The position numbers and the translations under genes were made by a program. Shown piece by piece: positions 43,329-56,698 of a stretch of DNA of 64,000 nucleotides. The DNA comes from Scytalidium lignicola (taxonomy: Eukaryota; Ascomycota; Leotiomycetes), in NCBI GenBank assembly GCA_002812745.2, contig NCSJ02000057.1, forward strand, positions 1-64,000. The letters run 5' to 3'. Each line of letters opens with the position of its first letter. Position 1 is the first letter of the stretch. The notes beneath the pieces are model-generated. The model had not been told where the DNA came from. It did not search any database and was given only the letters and a program-made list of their open reading frames with translations.

Positions 43329-46300
43329 TTATCCTGGGAAATACCTTTCCTGCGATGTTGGATTCAAGACGCCAAACCAGGAGGAGACACCGTAGCTTCC
43401 CAGGCCGTAAAACTCCCGCTCTGATGCATACACATCATCTAAAGTAAATTTGGGACTCAAACTCTCCCCTCTAGGTATTCCATTAGCGTCCTGAATATGT
43501 TCTATCCCATCTTGAGACTCGCCAAGGTTCTGTTGGCCCACCGTACCCAGCTGAGCAGCTGGTGTTGATGCGGATGTTCCCACTGATAAGGACGTTTGTG
43601 CAAGTCGCTCCTGTTCCTCGATCTGATCTTCAGTAACACGTCTCTTTCTCGGTGATATGTCTAGATTGCCTCTTTCCGCAACAATCGGATTCAGCCGCTT
43701 GAATTTAGAAGATCTGGAAGCCTTCCTAAACCAGTCGCTTTTGATACAGATTATAACCTCTAGAGCTCTAGTTGCGTTCCGATAACACTTGCCAATCTCC
43801 CCTAAGGCCTGACAGCAGAATTGCAGATCTTCTAGAGCGTTTGCAGCGTCGGCCCCAATATTGCTATAAGCATTGTACACGCAAATCAGAGAAGCTGTGA
43901 AGATCAGATGCACAATCTGAACATTGCATCGTTGAAGGGTGTGATGTTTTCGATAGAGTCGCAAGAGCTGGACGATTGATTGGGCAGCCGAAATACATAA
44001 GCTGCGAGCATGGGAGGGGAATTGCTCGTTGACTATATCTGTTTTTCTATCACTGTATGAAAACAATGGCCGGTGGAGAAGAATTGATATCGCATGAAAT
44101 TGCATGCTGTAGAACTATCAACTCGTGTGATCACAAAGTAGAATTAACACTTACTGAAGCTGTAAAACATGTGGTAGATAGAATTTATTCTCCTGGGACA
44201 TATCGACAACCAGCTCGCGTGGAAGCTCTTCCTGCCACCTTTTGAATTCAAGCCTCATATCGGTTGCAAATTTCTGCAATGAATCATTTGACAGAACTCT
44301 ACCCGAATATCTGATTTAATGTGAGCAACGTTTAAAATGCTTTAAGGGGCCAGGCAAGGCTTACACTATGTGGCTAAGCTGTCTCATCATCAAACAAAGC
44401 GATACATTAGCATCTGCGCAAGCGTCTATTGGATCACAAATAGTTGACGATGAATTTTCTGTGACGGGCTTGAGACCTCTGGGCTCAGAATACCACAACC
44501 GTTGCTTAGTCGCTAACGATTCGGGTTTGTCAGTCGGTCGGGGTATTGAAATATCTCGAATCGTGATACCCCATGGACGTCCCACGTATAAACTCCACAT
44601 ACTAGATACGTTAGCAAAGGGTTATCTCTGTCATAATGTATACTTGTCCCAACCTGTCGTGCACAAAGACGCCCCAAAATGTTGTCTGACGGACATCTAA
44701 ATCTTTAGCTGTCATAATACCATCCTCTACACTATTGCTAAGATCAAGATGCAGGCCTAGGTCTGCGCTGAGTCTGACAGCCATGCCTTCAAGAGGTATC
44801 AGTTAAGGTTGAAATTATTCATTTGATAATTCATACCGCTATAAAGCCATCCTCTTGCATCTCTAGTAAAAGCTGCCTCGATGGCGCTCATAATTACAAG
44901 CGCTTGCACTGTTGCAACGGAAGGGCTGTCCATTTCAACGTTTAATAAGGCTTTCGCTCGAGAATTGAAGTACTCGGCGGCATCAAAGGGTAGATTAAGA
45001 TCAGTTCTGGGGTTGAGATTAGCTCCAACCGCGCAGCTAGTTAAGATTAGTCAATCTTTCATCCCATAATCTAAGGAATATCCATACATGGCATTTTTGA
45101 GCGTTTCAGAATAGAATGGACTCCCATCTGTTCCTGCATCGTACTTTTCTTTTTCCAAAAAGTACATCTCCTCATCCACAACGTGGATCGCAGGATCTTC
45201 CCACTTGAAATAGAGTTCCTCTAGGTATCTCTCCACTTCCAGACTGAATACCTGGTCAATTCCTGCACGGGACAATGCCTTTTGCCCTTCCACACGAATG
45301 GATCGACTTGGTGCTCGAGCTAAGGAGGATATCCCGTTGTGAACAATATGGAGATTGGACGTTGCTCCAAAATATCGTAGCTGACCATCCTCTGCGATCT
45401 TAAATGCCCCCATGCGGGCGGATAGCTGATCTATAACTTCGTCATCCCCATTCTGCGCTTCTGATTCTGGGTGTCTTGTGGGATATGCAGATGGAAGTTG
45501 TGAATCTAATCTTGGTAGTTGAGCACGCCATTTGGTAGAGGAGCTCGTCTGTTGATTTTTCCCAAGAGGTAGCGCTTCACTTTCATGACCGGTGTTAGAT
45601 GCTCTGGCCGTGGTCGAGATGTAGTCCGCAGGAGATGCCGAGCTATTCGACGTTCCGCCCCCTCCAGATAGACCTTGTGGTGTGCTTTGGAGATTCTGGC
45701 TGCCCCTGGCATTTTCTTGGTCAGTATATAAGATAGGATCCCAATTTGATGCAGGTGGTCCCAGAAGAGTTCCCATCGAAGAGTATTCTCCATTGAAATC
45801 ACCCACTGAATCCATCCATCCATGGTACTCTCTGTTACTGTTTACCTGAGCTGCACCATCAACAGGTGACCAACGGTCCTGATGGCCGTCGACGGGCGGA
45901 TCCACGTAATTAGCTGCTTCTGTTTCTGGAAACTTCTTTTGATGCTCTTGATGCAAATCTAATGATGTAGGCTGTTCATCAGTGGCAGGATCGGGAAGAA
46001 AGTCAATGCCATGGCTTCGCAGAACACTCTCAAGATAAACTATGCGATCCTTCAATGGCTGGATATTCTTCTTACGAGAGAGTCTGATAGGAGAAAAGTT
46101 ATTTCACGAGCTTTTATTTATTATGAACAAAAAGACCAAAGCTTACTTTCTCTTATCATCACGCATATAAATGCATTCCTGCTTGTAAAGCTTGCAATTT
46201 AAGCATGCTGGGATCTGTCCGTCACACTACAAAATCCCAAAAAAATAAGTCAATCAGAAAAACGTCCCGGAAGCTTGTAGTCATAGAAATTCGGTGTTAA

Positions 46301-46394
46301 ATTGTATTCTCACCTTAACTTTGCGCTGGCGGCAGGATGTACATGCCGTAGATACGTATTTCTTGACAGGATCACGTGTAGTTTCTAAGGACAT
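43329..46394 (-). CDS. Zn2Cys6 transcription factor, probable cluster regulator
   Basis: Eight exons on the minus strand: 46394-46314, 46226-46147, 46083-45088, 45036-44837, 44786-44654, 44601-44365, 44310-44155 and 44106-43329; 886 residues with all phases closing. The DNA-binding cluster is split by an intron after residue 27: Cys18, 21, 28, 35, 38 and 45 in the exact CX2CX6CX6CX2CX6C spacing. A basic linker (LSRKKN) and a short leucine-type coil (IVYLESVLRSHG) follow. The fungal-specific regulatory domain runs from about residue 400: ICAVGANLN, FNSRAKALL, TVQALVIMSAIE, GWLYSGMAVRLSADLGLHLD and MWSLYVGRPWGI. Such proteins bind CGG/CCG triplets and usually govern adjacent catabolic or biosynthetic genes. 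Its position at the end of the transporter-dehydrogenase-hydrolase set suggests that role. Confidence 0.9.
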
Positions 46395-47651
46395 AGCGAA
46401 GATTCTCGCCTTGTTCTGGGTTCTAATCATAGACCTCGGTTTGAATTTGTCAATGGAATGCCCTTTTCACATCTCCAAGCTACAACTTGGTAGTCTAGAT
46501 TATGTTATCCGACGAGTCGATGCAAGAGAACTGGCACTCTTAGTGCTTCTCCGCATTCTTAGTGCTTCCCCGCACCGGGAAGTTCACCTCCTCTCTCGCT
46601 TATCAACACGGCTTTCCCAGGATATCTATCCACAACATATATGTGTTCTATGTTATACGTGAAAATTCTAATACATTCTGACATAGTAGTATATAGAGCT
46701 GCTCCTGAATTAGTATTAGGCTGAACTCAGCTGGATCTGTACTGCTTGTTCGTGCTTGATAATTCACCACNTTTTTTAATAAAAAAAACAATGAGTCACG
46801 AAAGCCATGTATCAGACACCTTCACTCTCCGAAGAAAAAGTTAAAAAATTACTTACTTACAGCTCATTCTATTATGTCATGCATGGTTTATAATAACTAG
46901 TTTTTATAAAATCAATGATACCCAAAAAGCGGGGAGATAATTAAATGAACTTGTAACTATATTGCATTACATTCGATGTTACAAATTACTTTCAACTATC
47001 CACTAGACAGTCATTGAATTAATCACTCCTCATATTCAGTTATGGTTCGGTTTACGAGCCAACAGTGATGGTGTAGGGATATTGCAACCGGATATAAATC
47101 TGATCACCACGATTGATTTTGTCTTACCTTTCCTATACTAAAAAGACTTAATCAACTACAGATCTAAACAAGGTCACGAAGAAGGAAAAATGAAATATAA
47201 AAAAAATATACAATCAATGGGATGAAGAAGTTATTGAAATGTAGAGAAGAAATTAAGTAAGAGATTTATTCTACTTTATCTTCATCTTCTGCAGCTTCAT
47301 CTTTACCTAGGATTTAGTTAGTTACTAAGAAATAGTCAATCATCATACTTCTACGCCCAGTCTAACTATAATACTTCACACGAAATCTTCCTCCTCATAT
47401 CTGATTCGAAGATAACATGACTTTTAAACGGCAAAGACAAAACCATAGAACAGATCCAATACTACACTCGCACATTCCAGAGGTTACCCAAAACCTTGAA
47501 CCAAATTAAGATACTGCAATTCTAGAATCTTGGTCTAAAAGGTCGAATTATTAAAAGTAAGTAATATATACTACAAGCCTTCTCCTTTAGTTGTGTTACT
47601 ACTGATATATTAATAGGAATGACATATGCACTTTGAGGATCAGTTAATGTT

Positions 47652-47783
47652 GCATCAGCAAGAGCTTGTGTCGAACCCTTAGTTACAGTTGAAAACGAAG
47701 CTTTTATAAGAACTTTTTATCCAGCTCTTACAGAGTCTGCAGAATTTTCCACTATGCAAGAAATGACAAGGAATATCATATAG
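47652..47783 (+). pseudogene. Possible hAT transposase relic
   Basis: A 43-codon open stretch reads PLVTVENEAFIRTFYPAL and ends MQEMTRNII before a stop. The VENxxF pattern followed by a Pro-containing helix and a Met/Arg-rich helix resembles the conserved middle of hAT transposases (VEN-x-x-F...P...R). No longer frame joins it. Weak but specific; it could be chance. Confidence 0.3.
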
Positions 47784-48720
47784 GTGGTCCATATATTTCC
47801 ATTTATTACACTCACGCTAAGGGTCGAGAGATACACGTTATTCCAGCCACATATTCACCAACTCTTATAATTCACGGCAAGGCAGAATCAATTCCAATGC
47901 GTCGACAGATATACCTATGAAATTTTTGCTCCATTTCAAAGCGAAATATTGTATCTAATTCACTATAAGAACCCATCTAAAAGAAAAGCCTAGAATAGCC
48001 TGCGATTCACGCCAACCCTTCGTATCTTGGAATCTACTTTTACCACGACACTAGCCAAACTTCAACGTCTATGATACCACTTTCCAACTTCAACACACCT
48101 TCTTCAACTTTTACTACGCCACTTTCCAACTAAAAGACAACCTCTTCAATCTACTTTGACAACGCCACTCTTTCATCTCAACAGGCTCTCTCTTTGCCTT
48201 TCTCACAGTGCTAACCAGGCCAGAATAGTAACAACACTTTAGATATTCGACAACGAGAACCAAGATAACAGCAGTATAGTCTCTAATAAAAATACTGGTT
48301 AGTGAAGAAAGGAAAGCTAGCTTGTCTGATGGTATCGCTAGTTTCAATATAATGCCTTATTATGTGAGACATGGAGATGACTGTGCTTTGTTTTCTTGGA
48401 GCAGTTAATCAGCTTACTATTGTATAATGAAGACGGTGTCTTAATATTTTGAATTGCTTTAGTATGTAACCTTTTTAACTTCACTTTATAGTTTTAAACG
48501 ATACTTGTGTATCCCTTTTATGTATAAGCTGGGAAGATATGGAGATATATTCACTCATCTCCTTGTTCCACCACTGAAATCGTTAAACCAGATAATGAAA
48601 ATTTTCAAGCATTGAAGATATCAGATTTCCCCTTAAACAAAGTTTCGAGTGAGTATATGATGGAATTACAAGAATTTTATTAAAGCTAATCTCTAGTTTT
48701 TATTAATAGCCCAATCAGTC

Positions 48721-48747
48721 TCCATTTCCATTTCCATTTCCATTTCC
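48721..48747. repeat. TCCATT hexamer tandem repeat
   Basis: Four perfect copies of a 6-bp unit in non-coding sequence. Confidence 0.85.
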
Positions 48748-49049
48748 TTCTATCTTCCTTAATTGTAGATTTTATTGTGATGGTCTCTTGTGAATAATCT
48801 TTTCTGTCTGATATGAAAATAATTTTAGTTAATTTAATGGTTTTGTTTTTTGAACTTCTAATTTATCAGAAGTTTGAGTCTTGCATGATTGATGTTTATC
48901 TTAAATTCATATGTAGATGTNAAAAAGAACAAAGTAAGGCTACCTTTATGTGTGAGTAGATATTTTAGTTTTACCTTCGTTGAGAAATTGTAGCTTTTTA
49001 TAATACTAATACGCTTATACGTCATCTACAAAAATTCATGACATTCCGC

Positions 49050-51248
49050 TCAAGCCGACTTCTCTCCAGCCAACCCCAAATCCTTCTCTACCATGGTACG
49101 GCAAATCGGATGATAGAAATCCTTGTTCTTTCCAAAAGTTTTGAGTGCCAACTCTCTATCAGCCTGAACCAGACCTCTATATAATGGTCTAACAAACTTC
49201 ATCCGCCCGACTTGACTAAGTAACTCCGAGGTAGGCTCGTAAACGCTCTCATCTCTAGCTGCTAAGCCGACACGGAAATAGCGGCTGCTAAGCTCCACGT
49301 TTCGTGTGCCAATGAGCTTATAGGTTTGCCCCATTAGCTTGGATTGAGAGGCTGGAAGGGGGTCTTTGAAGAGTTGGACTGCTTCTAGGAAGACGACGAT
49401 CTGGTTTGCTGTCCAGCCATCGATATCAGAAGGAGAGGGTTTATAGTCCTGGCAGAGAGGCTGGTCAGCTTCGAACAATTCCATGTTTAGGGAGGGAGTA
49501 GGAGAAGTCTATGATTACATTAGATTGCCACTTTTCAGCCAAAGCATAGCACCCATCAACCATGCTTGTGTCGAACTTGGGTTTTGGTGGGAAACCTGGT
49601 TTGTGGAACCAAGTATCCCAGTCGACGGATTCTAAGGCTTTAGATGCCTCTTTGTCCGAGGCGAAGAAATCCAGAAGCGTGGTCTTGAACTCGAAAGAGT
49701 CGAGGGACTTCTTCTTCCAGACGGTGAAATAGTAGGGAATGAACCTGTCGAAGGCTGGTTTCCCTACGACTTTCTCTAGGTAGTAGAGGAGATGGAAGCC
49801 CTATATAACAGAGTAAATTTTGTTGTCTAAGGTTTTAAGAAAATGGTTCCTAGGACCCACCTTTTCATATGCTACGCTACTGAAAGCATCGTCAGGATCT
49901 TTGTTCTTGAGATCCATCACCAATTTTGTGAACTCGTGGTCCTCGCCGAATAGCTTTATAGAATCCTCTGGAAGCAGGTCAATATATACGTATCAAAAGG
50001 GCGGGATATTGTTTACCAAGAGCTTTCCACCCAATAATTGCAGAGAAATCCCTATGGGGTTCGCCATGAATAGCCGCTTGAATTCTTCGTTCCAAGTAGG
50101 TAGTCCAGCCTTCATTTAACCAACTATTGAAGTCAGAATAATAAATACGGGCAAGAAGAGGACATCCTCATGCAGGTATAAAAGAAATCTCACCCATGTT
50201 CCCAACTGGCATTAGAAACTAAATTTCCGCTCCAGCTATGGCTCAATTCGTGAGCAATAACATCAATATTCTGCCTATCCCCACTGATAATAGTCGGCGT
50301 AGCAGAAGTGAAGATAGGATTCTCCATTCCACCGTAAGGGAAACTAGGTGGCAGCACGAGGACATTGTACTGCGTCCATTGGTACGGGTAGATAAGTTTC
50401 TCAAGAACTTGGATGAATTTCTCCATGTCATGTTCCAATTCCCATTTTGAGTCTCTGAGTTCTTCAAGACCAGTCACCACAACTGAACGGGGGCCGATGG
50501 ATGCTGTGGCGGTATCACCTGATGAAATAGCGTAGAGATATGTCGGGATTGGAATATCTTGACGGAAGGAGTATAGCAAAGTTCCTGATTCGCCATCCTT
50601 GCCCTGTTCGAATGCTGAAGCTCCAGTTGGCAGTCCACTTGCAATAACTGGCAGTGGAGATCGAATGTTAAATTCATAAGTGCTTTTCACATCTGGAGTA
50701 TCCTGGCAGGGGAAAAGAGAGCGACCATGGATAGCTTGACATTGAGAGAACATATAGGGGAACCTCTTATTCGATGTTTGGGCGGGCGTCATCCACTGTA
50801 ATGCAGTGCACTTTTCTGTTGTAGAGAGAGAAATATCAAGCTCAACTATGGATCCTTTGGATGCTCCTCCTGGAACACTGACGGTGAAGGGACTGCCATA
50901 GGGTCCAGTGCGGTCCTTGACTTTCCAGTCCTTGGCTTTATTGCCATCCACGCTCACATCCTTAATATCTAAGTAACTGGTATCCAATATAATCTCTTCA
51001 GATCCTTTATCCGTAATGGATTCCAATTGGAGCTTCACAGAACCTGTCAGACGCTGCTTCTTGAAATCAATAGCAAAATTTGTAACTGTATGCTTTGTCT
51101 TCCAACTGTTGTAGTTTGACAGAGTATTTGGATCACGTGGTACGGATACTGAAGCCATGGTGCGAGAAAATAAGCTTGCCTGAAGCTTGATGCATGTGAA
51201 TTTCGACGAGTTGATGGCAGCTCTTGCCAGGAATGACCCTGAAATCAT
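49050..51248 (-). CDS. Leukotriene A4 hydrolase-type aminopeptidase
   Basis: Five exons on the minus strand: 51248-50194, 50123-50017, 49967-49861, 49800-49519 and 49448-49050; 649 residues, or 619 from the ATG at 51158 ([16 protein letters not shown]). The M1-family zinc metallopeptidase trims N-terminal residues and has epoxide hydrolase activity in yeast and mammals. GGMEN is at 306-310, the zinc ligands are His333, His337 (HELSH) and Glu356 (WLNEGW), and the C-terminal helical domain ends MVEKDLG. The extra 30 N-terminal residues are Arg/Ser-rich and lack acids, so two isoforms with different location are possible. The last intron can end at either of two in-phase CAG sites; I chose the one behind a GCTGAC branch point. 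WEHG replaces the common WEHF before the Glu ligand. Confidence 0.93.
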
Positions 51249-54200
51249 ACACTATCAATAGAGTTAAACCTAGCTCTCTCGATCTACGACTGTGGATTTT
51301 GTGGTGGCTGAGTGTTTATGAAACACTCAATCTTTGTTGCTGGGAATCTCAAGATGTTCACTTTTTTTACATCACGTTGAGAGCTTCCTGAATAGGCCAA
51401 GACTGTGTATTGAACCGACTCAAACCGTTGTAGCCTGAGGAAATAATGCGTGAAATCAATCACGTGAATCACGTGAATCACATGCAACGGGGCAAATTCT
51501 ATCTGTATGATGATTGGTTCACTCTCAACCTCACTCGAAGCACAGGCGGGCGTGAATCAGGGGCCGTCACGTTTCACTTCTATTATCCACAATTACTCAT
51601 CCTCCTTAGAGTTCCTGAGTTAATCCTCTGTTANTTTTTTTTAGCCAATACAATACGAATTTGTTTTGCATCAGAAAGACGAAGGATCAATTGAGCTCCT
51701 TAAAGCACGAGTCAATTCAACAAAGTTTAATTTCTCGGGCACTAGCATAGATCATCAACGATGTAGACTTAGCATTCTCCCAACAAGGTCGTAGCCGACA
51801 AAACTGCTCCTAAAAAAAGAATAACTAGCCTTTTAGGCTAGAAGAAAATGAAACAACTTCTTTAGCAAACAAAATACCAGCCGCGTTTCATGCCTCTGAA
51901 TAATCCAATCCACAGGCTCCACATGCCGCCCGAAGCCCGGAATTTAGGTTGGAGGGAATCGGAGCCTCGAAACGACGGACAACGATTCTCAAACAATCGG
52001 GAGGAAGAAAAAATTATCATCGAAGAAAGAGGCGATAATAGGTCGGCCATTCCGATTGTTCAAGACATTTGCCGTCTTTCAATTACATCATCGTAGCATA
52101 GCATTGTGGAAAAATGATCGCGTCCTCGTGGGCAAATTCTAGATTCCTACCGGTTATCCGGCCTTTGCCGTAGCGTCTCACTGTGATTCACTGTAGTTAG
52201 AGCAGAAGAAGGGAATTGTCGAGTCATTTTCTGTAATATAAGCTACGAAACTTTTACTAGTGTAATCAGTGATTAGGGGTAGATCTTGGCATACAAACAA
52301 ATACTTGCATCTACCTAGAAAAACAAATGCTAAGGGGTGTTATTTGACACTGAATGTACTGAAGCTCGCTCGTACAACATCTTTAAGATCTTTCGATGAG
52401 AAAACAAGTATTCAATAAGTCGCAGATGTTATGATAAATCCTCTCCTCTCCGATGCTATTGTTTTGGAAAGGTGGGCTACCTTAATTGTTCGGACATATG
52501 AATGAAAATTTTCGAGGAAAATCCGGATAAGCTTTGAGGACGGCCACTCGTCTGTTTCTAGATCCATGGTAATAATAGACCAAACATTGCGCAGTACTAA
52601 GTAAAATTGCTAGTATCGCTGTCGGAATTTTCGTTTTGCTCCAGGAACCTGTAAGTTGGGTGGTGGCGCTGAAACAGAAAAGTGCCTCCTCGTTCAATCT
52701 CAAACTTTTGACCCCGCGTTGATGTGATGTATCTCGATTCGATACCTTGAAAGGTAGAGCTACCTTTGTGAATTTGGCATCGGCTCTATAACATGGCGAA
52801 GCGCAATTGCATTCATGTTTCATTTTTTTTGTTTGAATTTTGCTCTGTTCGACAAGTCAGTATGAAGTACCGTGGGCACTGCTAGTCTACTGTCCAAAAC
52901 CCTGGATATATCAGAGTCGTTAAGAGTTTTGGCATTTAACTTGCCTTTTCTGGCAGCCCAGGGTTGCATTCGGAACGCGGAGAACCGTCGTTTGGCAAAC
53001 GCATGAAAATTAGACGTTTCCTAACGGGGAAGAACGTCCGTGTAACTGTTTGGTTGATCACACAGGAGATCCGCACTACTGTTGTACTGTAGTATTAACG
53101 TACCTATTAAAGAGACCTGATATAAACTTGATCAACATAACGCATTGATAAGTTGTATTCGGATAATTTAACGCCTGTTTTCTTTCCTTTCATTTAGAAC
53201 CGGACAAGGAGCTTCATTGCGCCGTCCTAAGGAGTAGCCAGAGGTATTATGGAATTATCCACTAGTTTCTGCAAATATTTGTGTAGAGCTCTGCTCTACC
53301 ACTGGTGATGAGATGCCGAAAGACTTGGGATAAGTTACCCATTGTGTGTCTTAGTAATTATTGCTTGGGGATGAGCCATCAACATCGGGAGAACTCATTG
53401 GTGACTGCTCTACTTGTAGCTCAATATTTCCAAATGAGATTAACAGCGGGGAGTAATCCAAGCCGATAGCGTACTGTACAAAGGAGCTTCACACAAAAGA
53501 AACATATGAACAAAGGGAAAGAGATCAATGCGTTTGATGTTTGATTGCATCGGCGGATATCCGTAGACTCATGCAAAACTTTTACTGCATGGTGGTCGGT
53601 ATATCACACTCACAATAGTAAATGTATGTTCAAGTCATTTCGTCTCTCACACCAGTATGAGCTCCATTGTGTATCTACTTCCGCACCGAGGAAATTCTTG
53701 GTTGCCTATCGATGCTTTGCTACGTCTGATTCATCTAAAAAGTCCTTTCTAAGTACCTCGAGTCATTGCTCTCTGCGATATTTTGTGAGTAATCGGAACT
53801 CGGGTGTGATTGGGCTCTTCATAGCCTTGGAGGTGACAATTTCCACCGGCATTGACTTGGCCTCTACCGGAATTGGGAATCCCGGCATTTGAAAAAGTAA
53901 TGCCCTTGTACCTCAGTAGATACAGAGAACATGTTCCGTATCATGTACTCATCCCAGTGTTATCAGACGTGGTGTCCGAGCGATATGGATTGTGATTTCT
54001 ATCTCTGAGTTCTCATCAATAGCTCGTAGACCCGATAGCAATGGCTATCACTGCAACGTGATAGTGATGCAGGCTGGTTGTAGGCCACATAGGAGGAAAG
54101 CACCCGTAAATCATCCTGGACGATATTGACCAGCTTCCTCTTAATATAATAGCCACACCCCACTTGAACGTGCGGGGCAGCATTAACAGTGTTGATATGG

Positions 54201-56698
54201 ACCAGCGCAGGGCTTGTTGTCATACGACTTTTGGTGCTTTGGGCCTAGAATAACATTCTGACCCACTGCCAGGCCTGCCGTAAGGCTTAGGTGAAAATCG
54301 GCTCGAAGTTTTTGCATCACCGAAGAGTATTCTCCGTCTTGGCTGGAGTATTTCTCTTGAAAGAATCCATCCCACTCCTGGGAAGCGTCCAGCTGAAGAA
54401 GGGTTTCCTGTCAAGCCAGTGTTTCTAGTCCTGCAACTCAGACCTTAGCGATGCAATCGCAGAAGTTTGACAGGGAATGTGCTTTGACCTCTGCGCGCCG
54501 CCAAAACTTTATGGCTGCAGGGCACGGGTATGTGACAGGATTTGCACCCAGACGAGTCTGTCAAGAGCTTGCCGGGGCCAGATCAATTCAAGAGCCCACT
54601 ACTGTACTGTAGGAATGGATCACAGTACCGTAACTTACTGCACGGACGAGGAAGTCCCTCTGCAGGTGGTTTTGTTCTTTGTGTCGCCAAACACTTGAGA
54701 GACTCGACTGTAAGAGGCTCTCTTGATATCGCGTAACCATTCTACAGGCGACAAATTACTGCGCAATCGCTTCTAGTCGCTCACCTTATGCCTCATCACA
54801 GCGTTTTGCGGGCCGCTAGTAGGGAATAAGAAGAGAACGAAGGAGAAAGGACCATGTTTGCCCGCTCGAAACGACCATAAAATAAGCAGCAGATTCTGAT
54901 GTGGATGCCGAGCCGGCGGCTTATCCCAAACAAGTCGTGTCGCCGCAGTGCAGGCATTCCGTCGTTCCTCCGTTCCTGAACTCTCCGCGAGTCAGCATTG
55001 CCAATTGGAACGAGGATGCTCTGGAGAAACCTTTTGTTCTTTTCGTGGCGACCATAACCAGGCAGTCAAACCCTGGTGGTGCAAGGTGTCGAGGGAAGCG
55101 ATGGAGGGGTGTTGCTGCTACAAGAGGAAGGCAAACAGGTGGGGAAGAAGCCACCACCACCACCACCAACCTCAAAATACTGTACAGTATCGTATTGCAT
55201 GTACAGAACAGTACAGAACAGTATGGCGATATTTTCCTCTTACCCACTCTTCTCTGACGCAGTGACAAACATCAATGTGTAGCCAGTCTCTACTGCAAAG
55301 TGCAATTTCTAGGGACCTATCATTGGTCTGGAGTCCAGAGAGCGTGGCACTTCTACTGCATGGACCCGGTAATAGCAAACCAAACACTCATCGCGAACAG
55401 ACATTCACGGATGTTGGAGGAGTCCCCAACGGCTGCATCTAGCAGAGCGCACTGCACACAGCGGCAATCCTACAGAACGACGATGCGCTTTTGCGCATTT
55501 TGCGCACAGAAGTGTTTGCAATGGATCAATGCTCAGAGTTGCCTTTCCCAAGGTGTAATGCAACTAGTTTGATAGAAGATCGTCATAGCCAGTTCAATAA
55601 GTGAAGATCCTTTGTCCGAGAGGCAGCAGAAATACCTACCTCGACAAGAGCGCTTGGTTCTCCTCTTTACTTCTTCTTCTTCAGCTCCACTTATGGCCAT
55701 TATTCCCTCAGTACACGGACGGCTTTGACCTGAAGAGGATTCTGGCTGATTGACACCATTTTCATGGCACAGTAGCACATATTATTGTGGGATACAAGAT
55801 ATCGTCAAAGATCCTGGTTGTAGACAACGAATTCTCGCCGATGACCCCGAATGTCAGAACGGGAGCTTCTTACTGAAGGTCTGCATTGATAATGATGAAT
55901 GTTATGCAGAGTCATTAATTAATGTCGCGCACAAATCAACTCAAAATCGACGTCTGTGCTGCAGGAGAGGAGAGATGCATGTGCTGACAGTGCAACGCCT
56001 AGGATGAGGCAATGGCGAGGATTGTGAGGACAACAAGATACATATAATGACTAAGAGATCAAGAGATCGAGCAGAGGATAGATGATGAGCGCTCGAGCCA
56101 ATTGCTGAATGCTGAATGGTTCTCCCCTTTGCAAACTAATTGATTACCTGAACAAACACGGCGTCGTTGTTTCCAAACTTTCTAACGGCCACACACACAC
56201 ACCCCATGTCGCTATCTGCACGGTGCACTCGCACCCTGCATGACCGCGGACTCGGACCTTCGACGCCAGCTTAAGCGGTTTCATTCCAGATTCTCTCACA
56301 GACTCCCCAGATTGCTGCGAGCTTGCATCCCTCAGATCTTTACGGTGCCTGTCTCAAACGCTCCCGAGCTCCACGGGGGCTGGACTTGCCAGCCACCAAT
56401 GGCGGAGCCCTGCAGCTATCATGGTCACAGAACCAGGCCTTCGCACATGGCGGTAGTGGTGGACCCAAGGTAGGGAGAGCCCTTCTTAAAAATACTTAAT
56501 CGCTGGGGATGGTCTTAAAAGCTGCATCTCTGGTATAATAGGAGGTGCAGCTACATGTCCTTTCTCAATCGCAGCAGGACGACTGGTGCGCCTTGGTTTC
56601 TCATACTAATTCTGTATTTCAATCGGGACCTGCGGGTTTAGGGAAGTTTGGAATTGAGACCATTATAGCAGACGAGATTACCTGGAGTAACTGTCTCG
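51249..56698. other. Long region without convincing genes
   Basis: About 5.4 kb. The left end is the aminopeptidase promoter. N at 51634. The rest has mixed composition with many stops; scattered ACTGTA/TACAGT words near 54600 and 55180-55215 form small palindromes. Frames at 52482-52823 (minus) and 53545-53892 (plus) have no domain. Old repeats, a non-coding RNA or a heavily spliced small gene cannot be excluded. Confidence 0.4.
51455..51484. promoter_or_regulatory. CACGTG repeats upstream of the aminopeptidase
   Basis: Three successive AATCACGTG/AATCACATG units about 210 bases upstream of the aminopeptidase start. CACGTG is the core bound by basic helix-loop-helix factors such as Cbf1 or Pho4 in yeast. 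The function here is inferred only from motif and position. Confidence 0.4.

Larger units (their letters stand above)
46395..49049. other. Gene-poor AT-rich region
   Basis: About 2.65 kb with no intact gene. It includes N bases at 46771 and 48921, the possible transposase relic at 47652-47783, and a hexamer repeat at 48721-48747. The composition resembles that of 23-26.7 kb. Confidence 0.45.

Noticed and set aside
49449..49518. Apparent frameshift between the last two parts of the aminopeptidase
   Set aside because: Explained by a 70-nt (or 58-nt) GT-AG intron with a GCTGAC branch point; no frameshift is needed.
52482..52823. 113-codon minus-strand frame
   Set aside because: One hydrophobic stretch but no domain or supporting splice partners.
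53545..53892. 115-codon plus-strand frame
   Set aside because: Composition looks random; no domain or clear start context.
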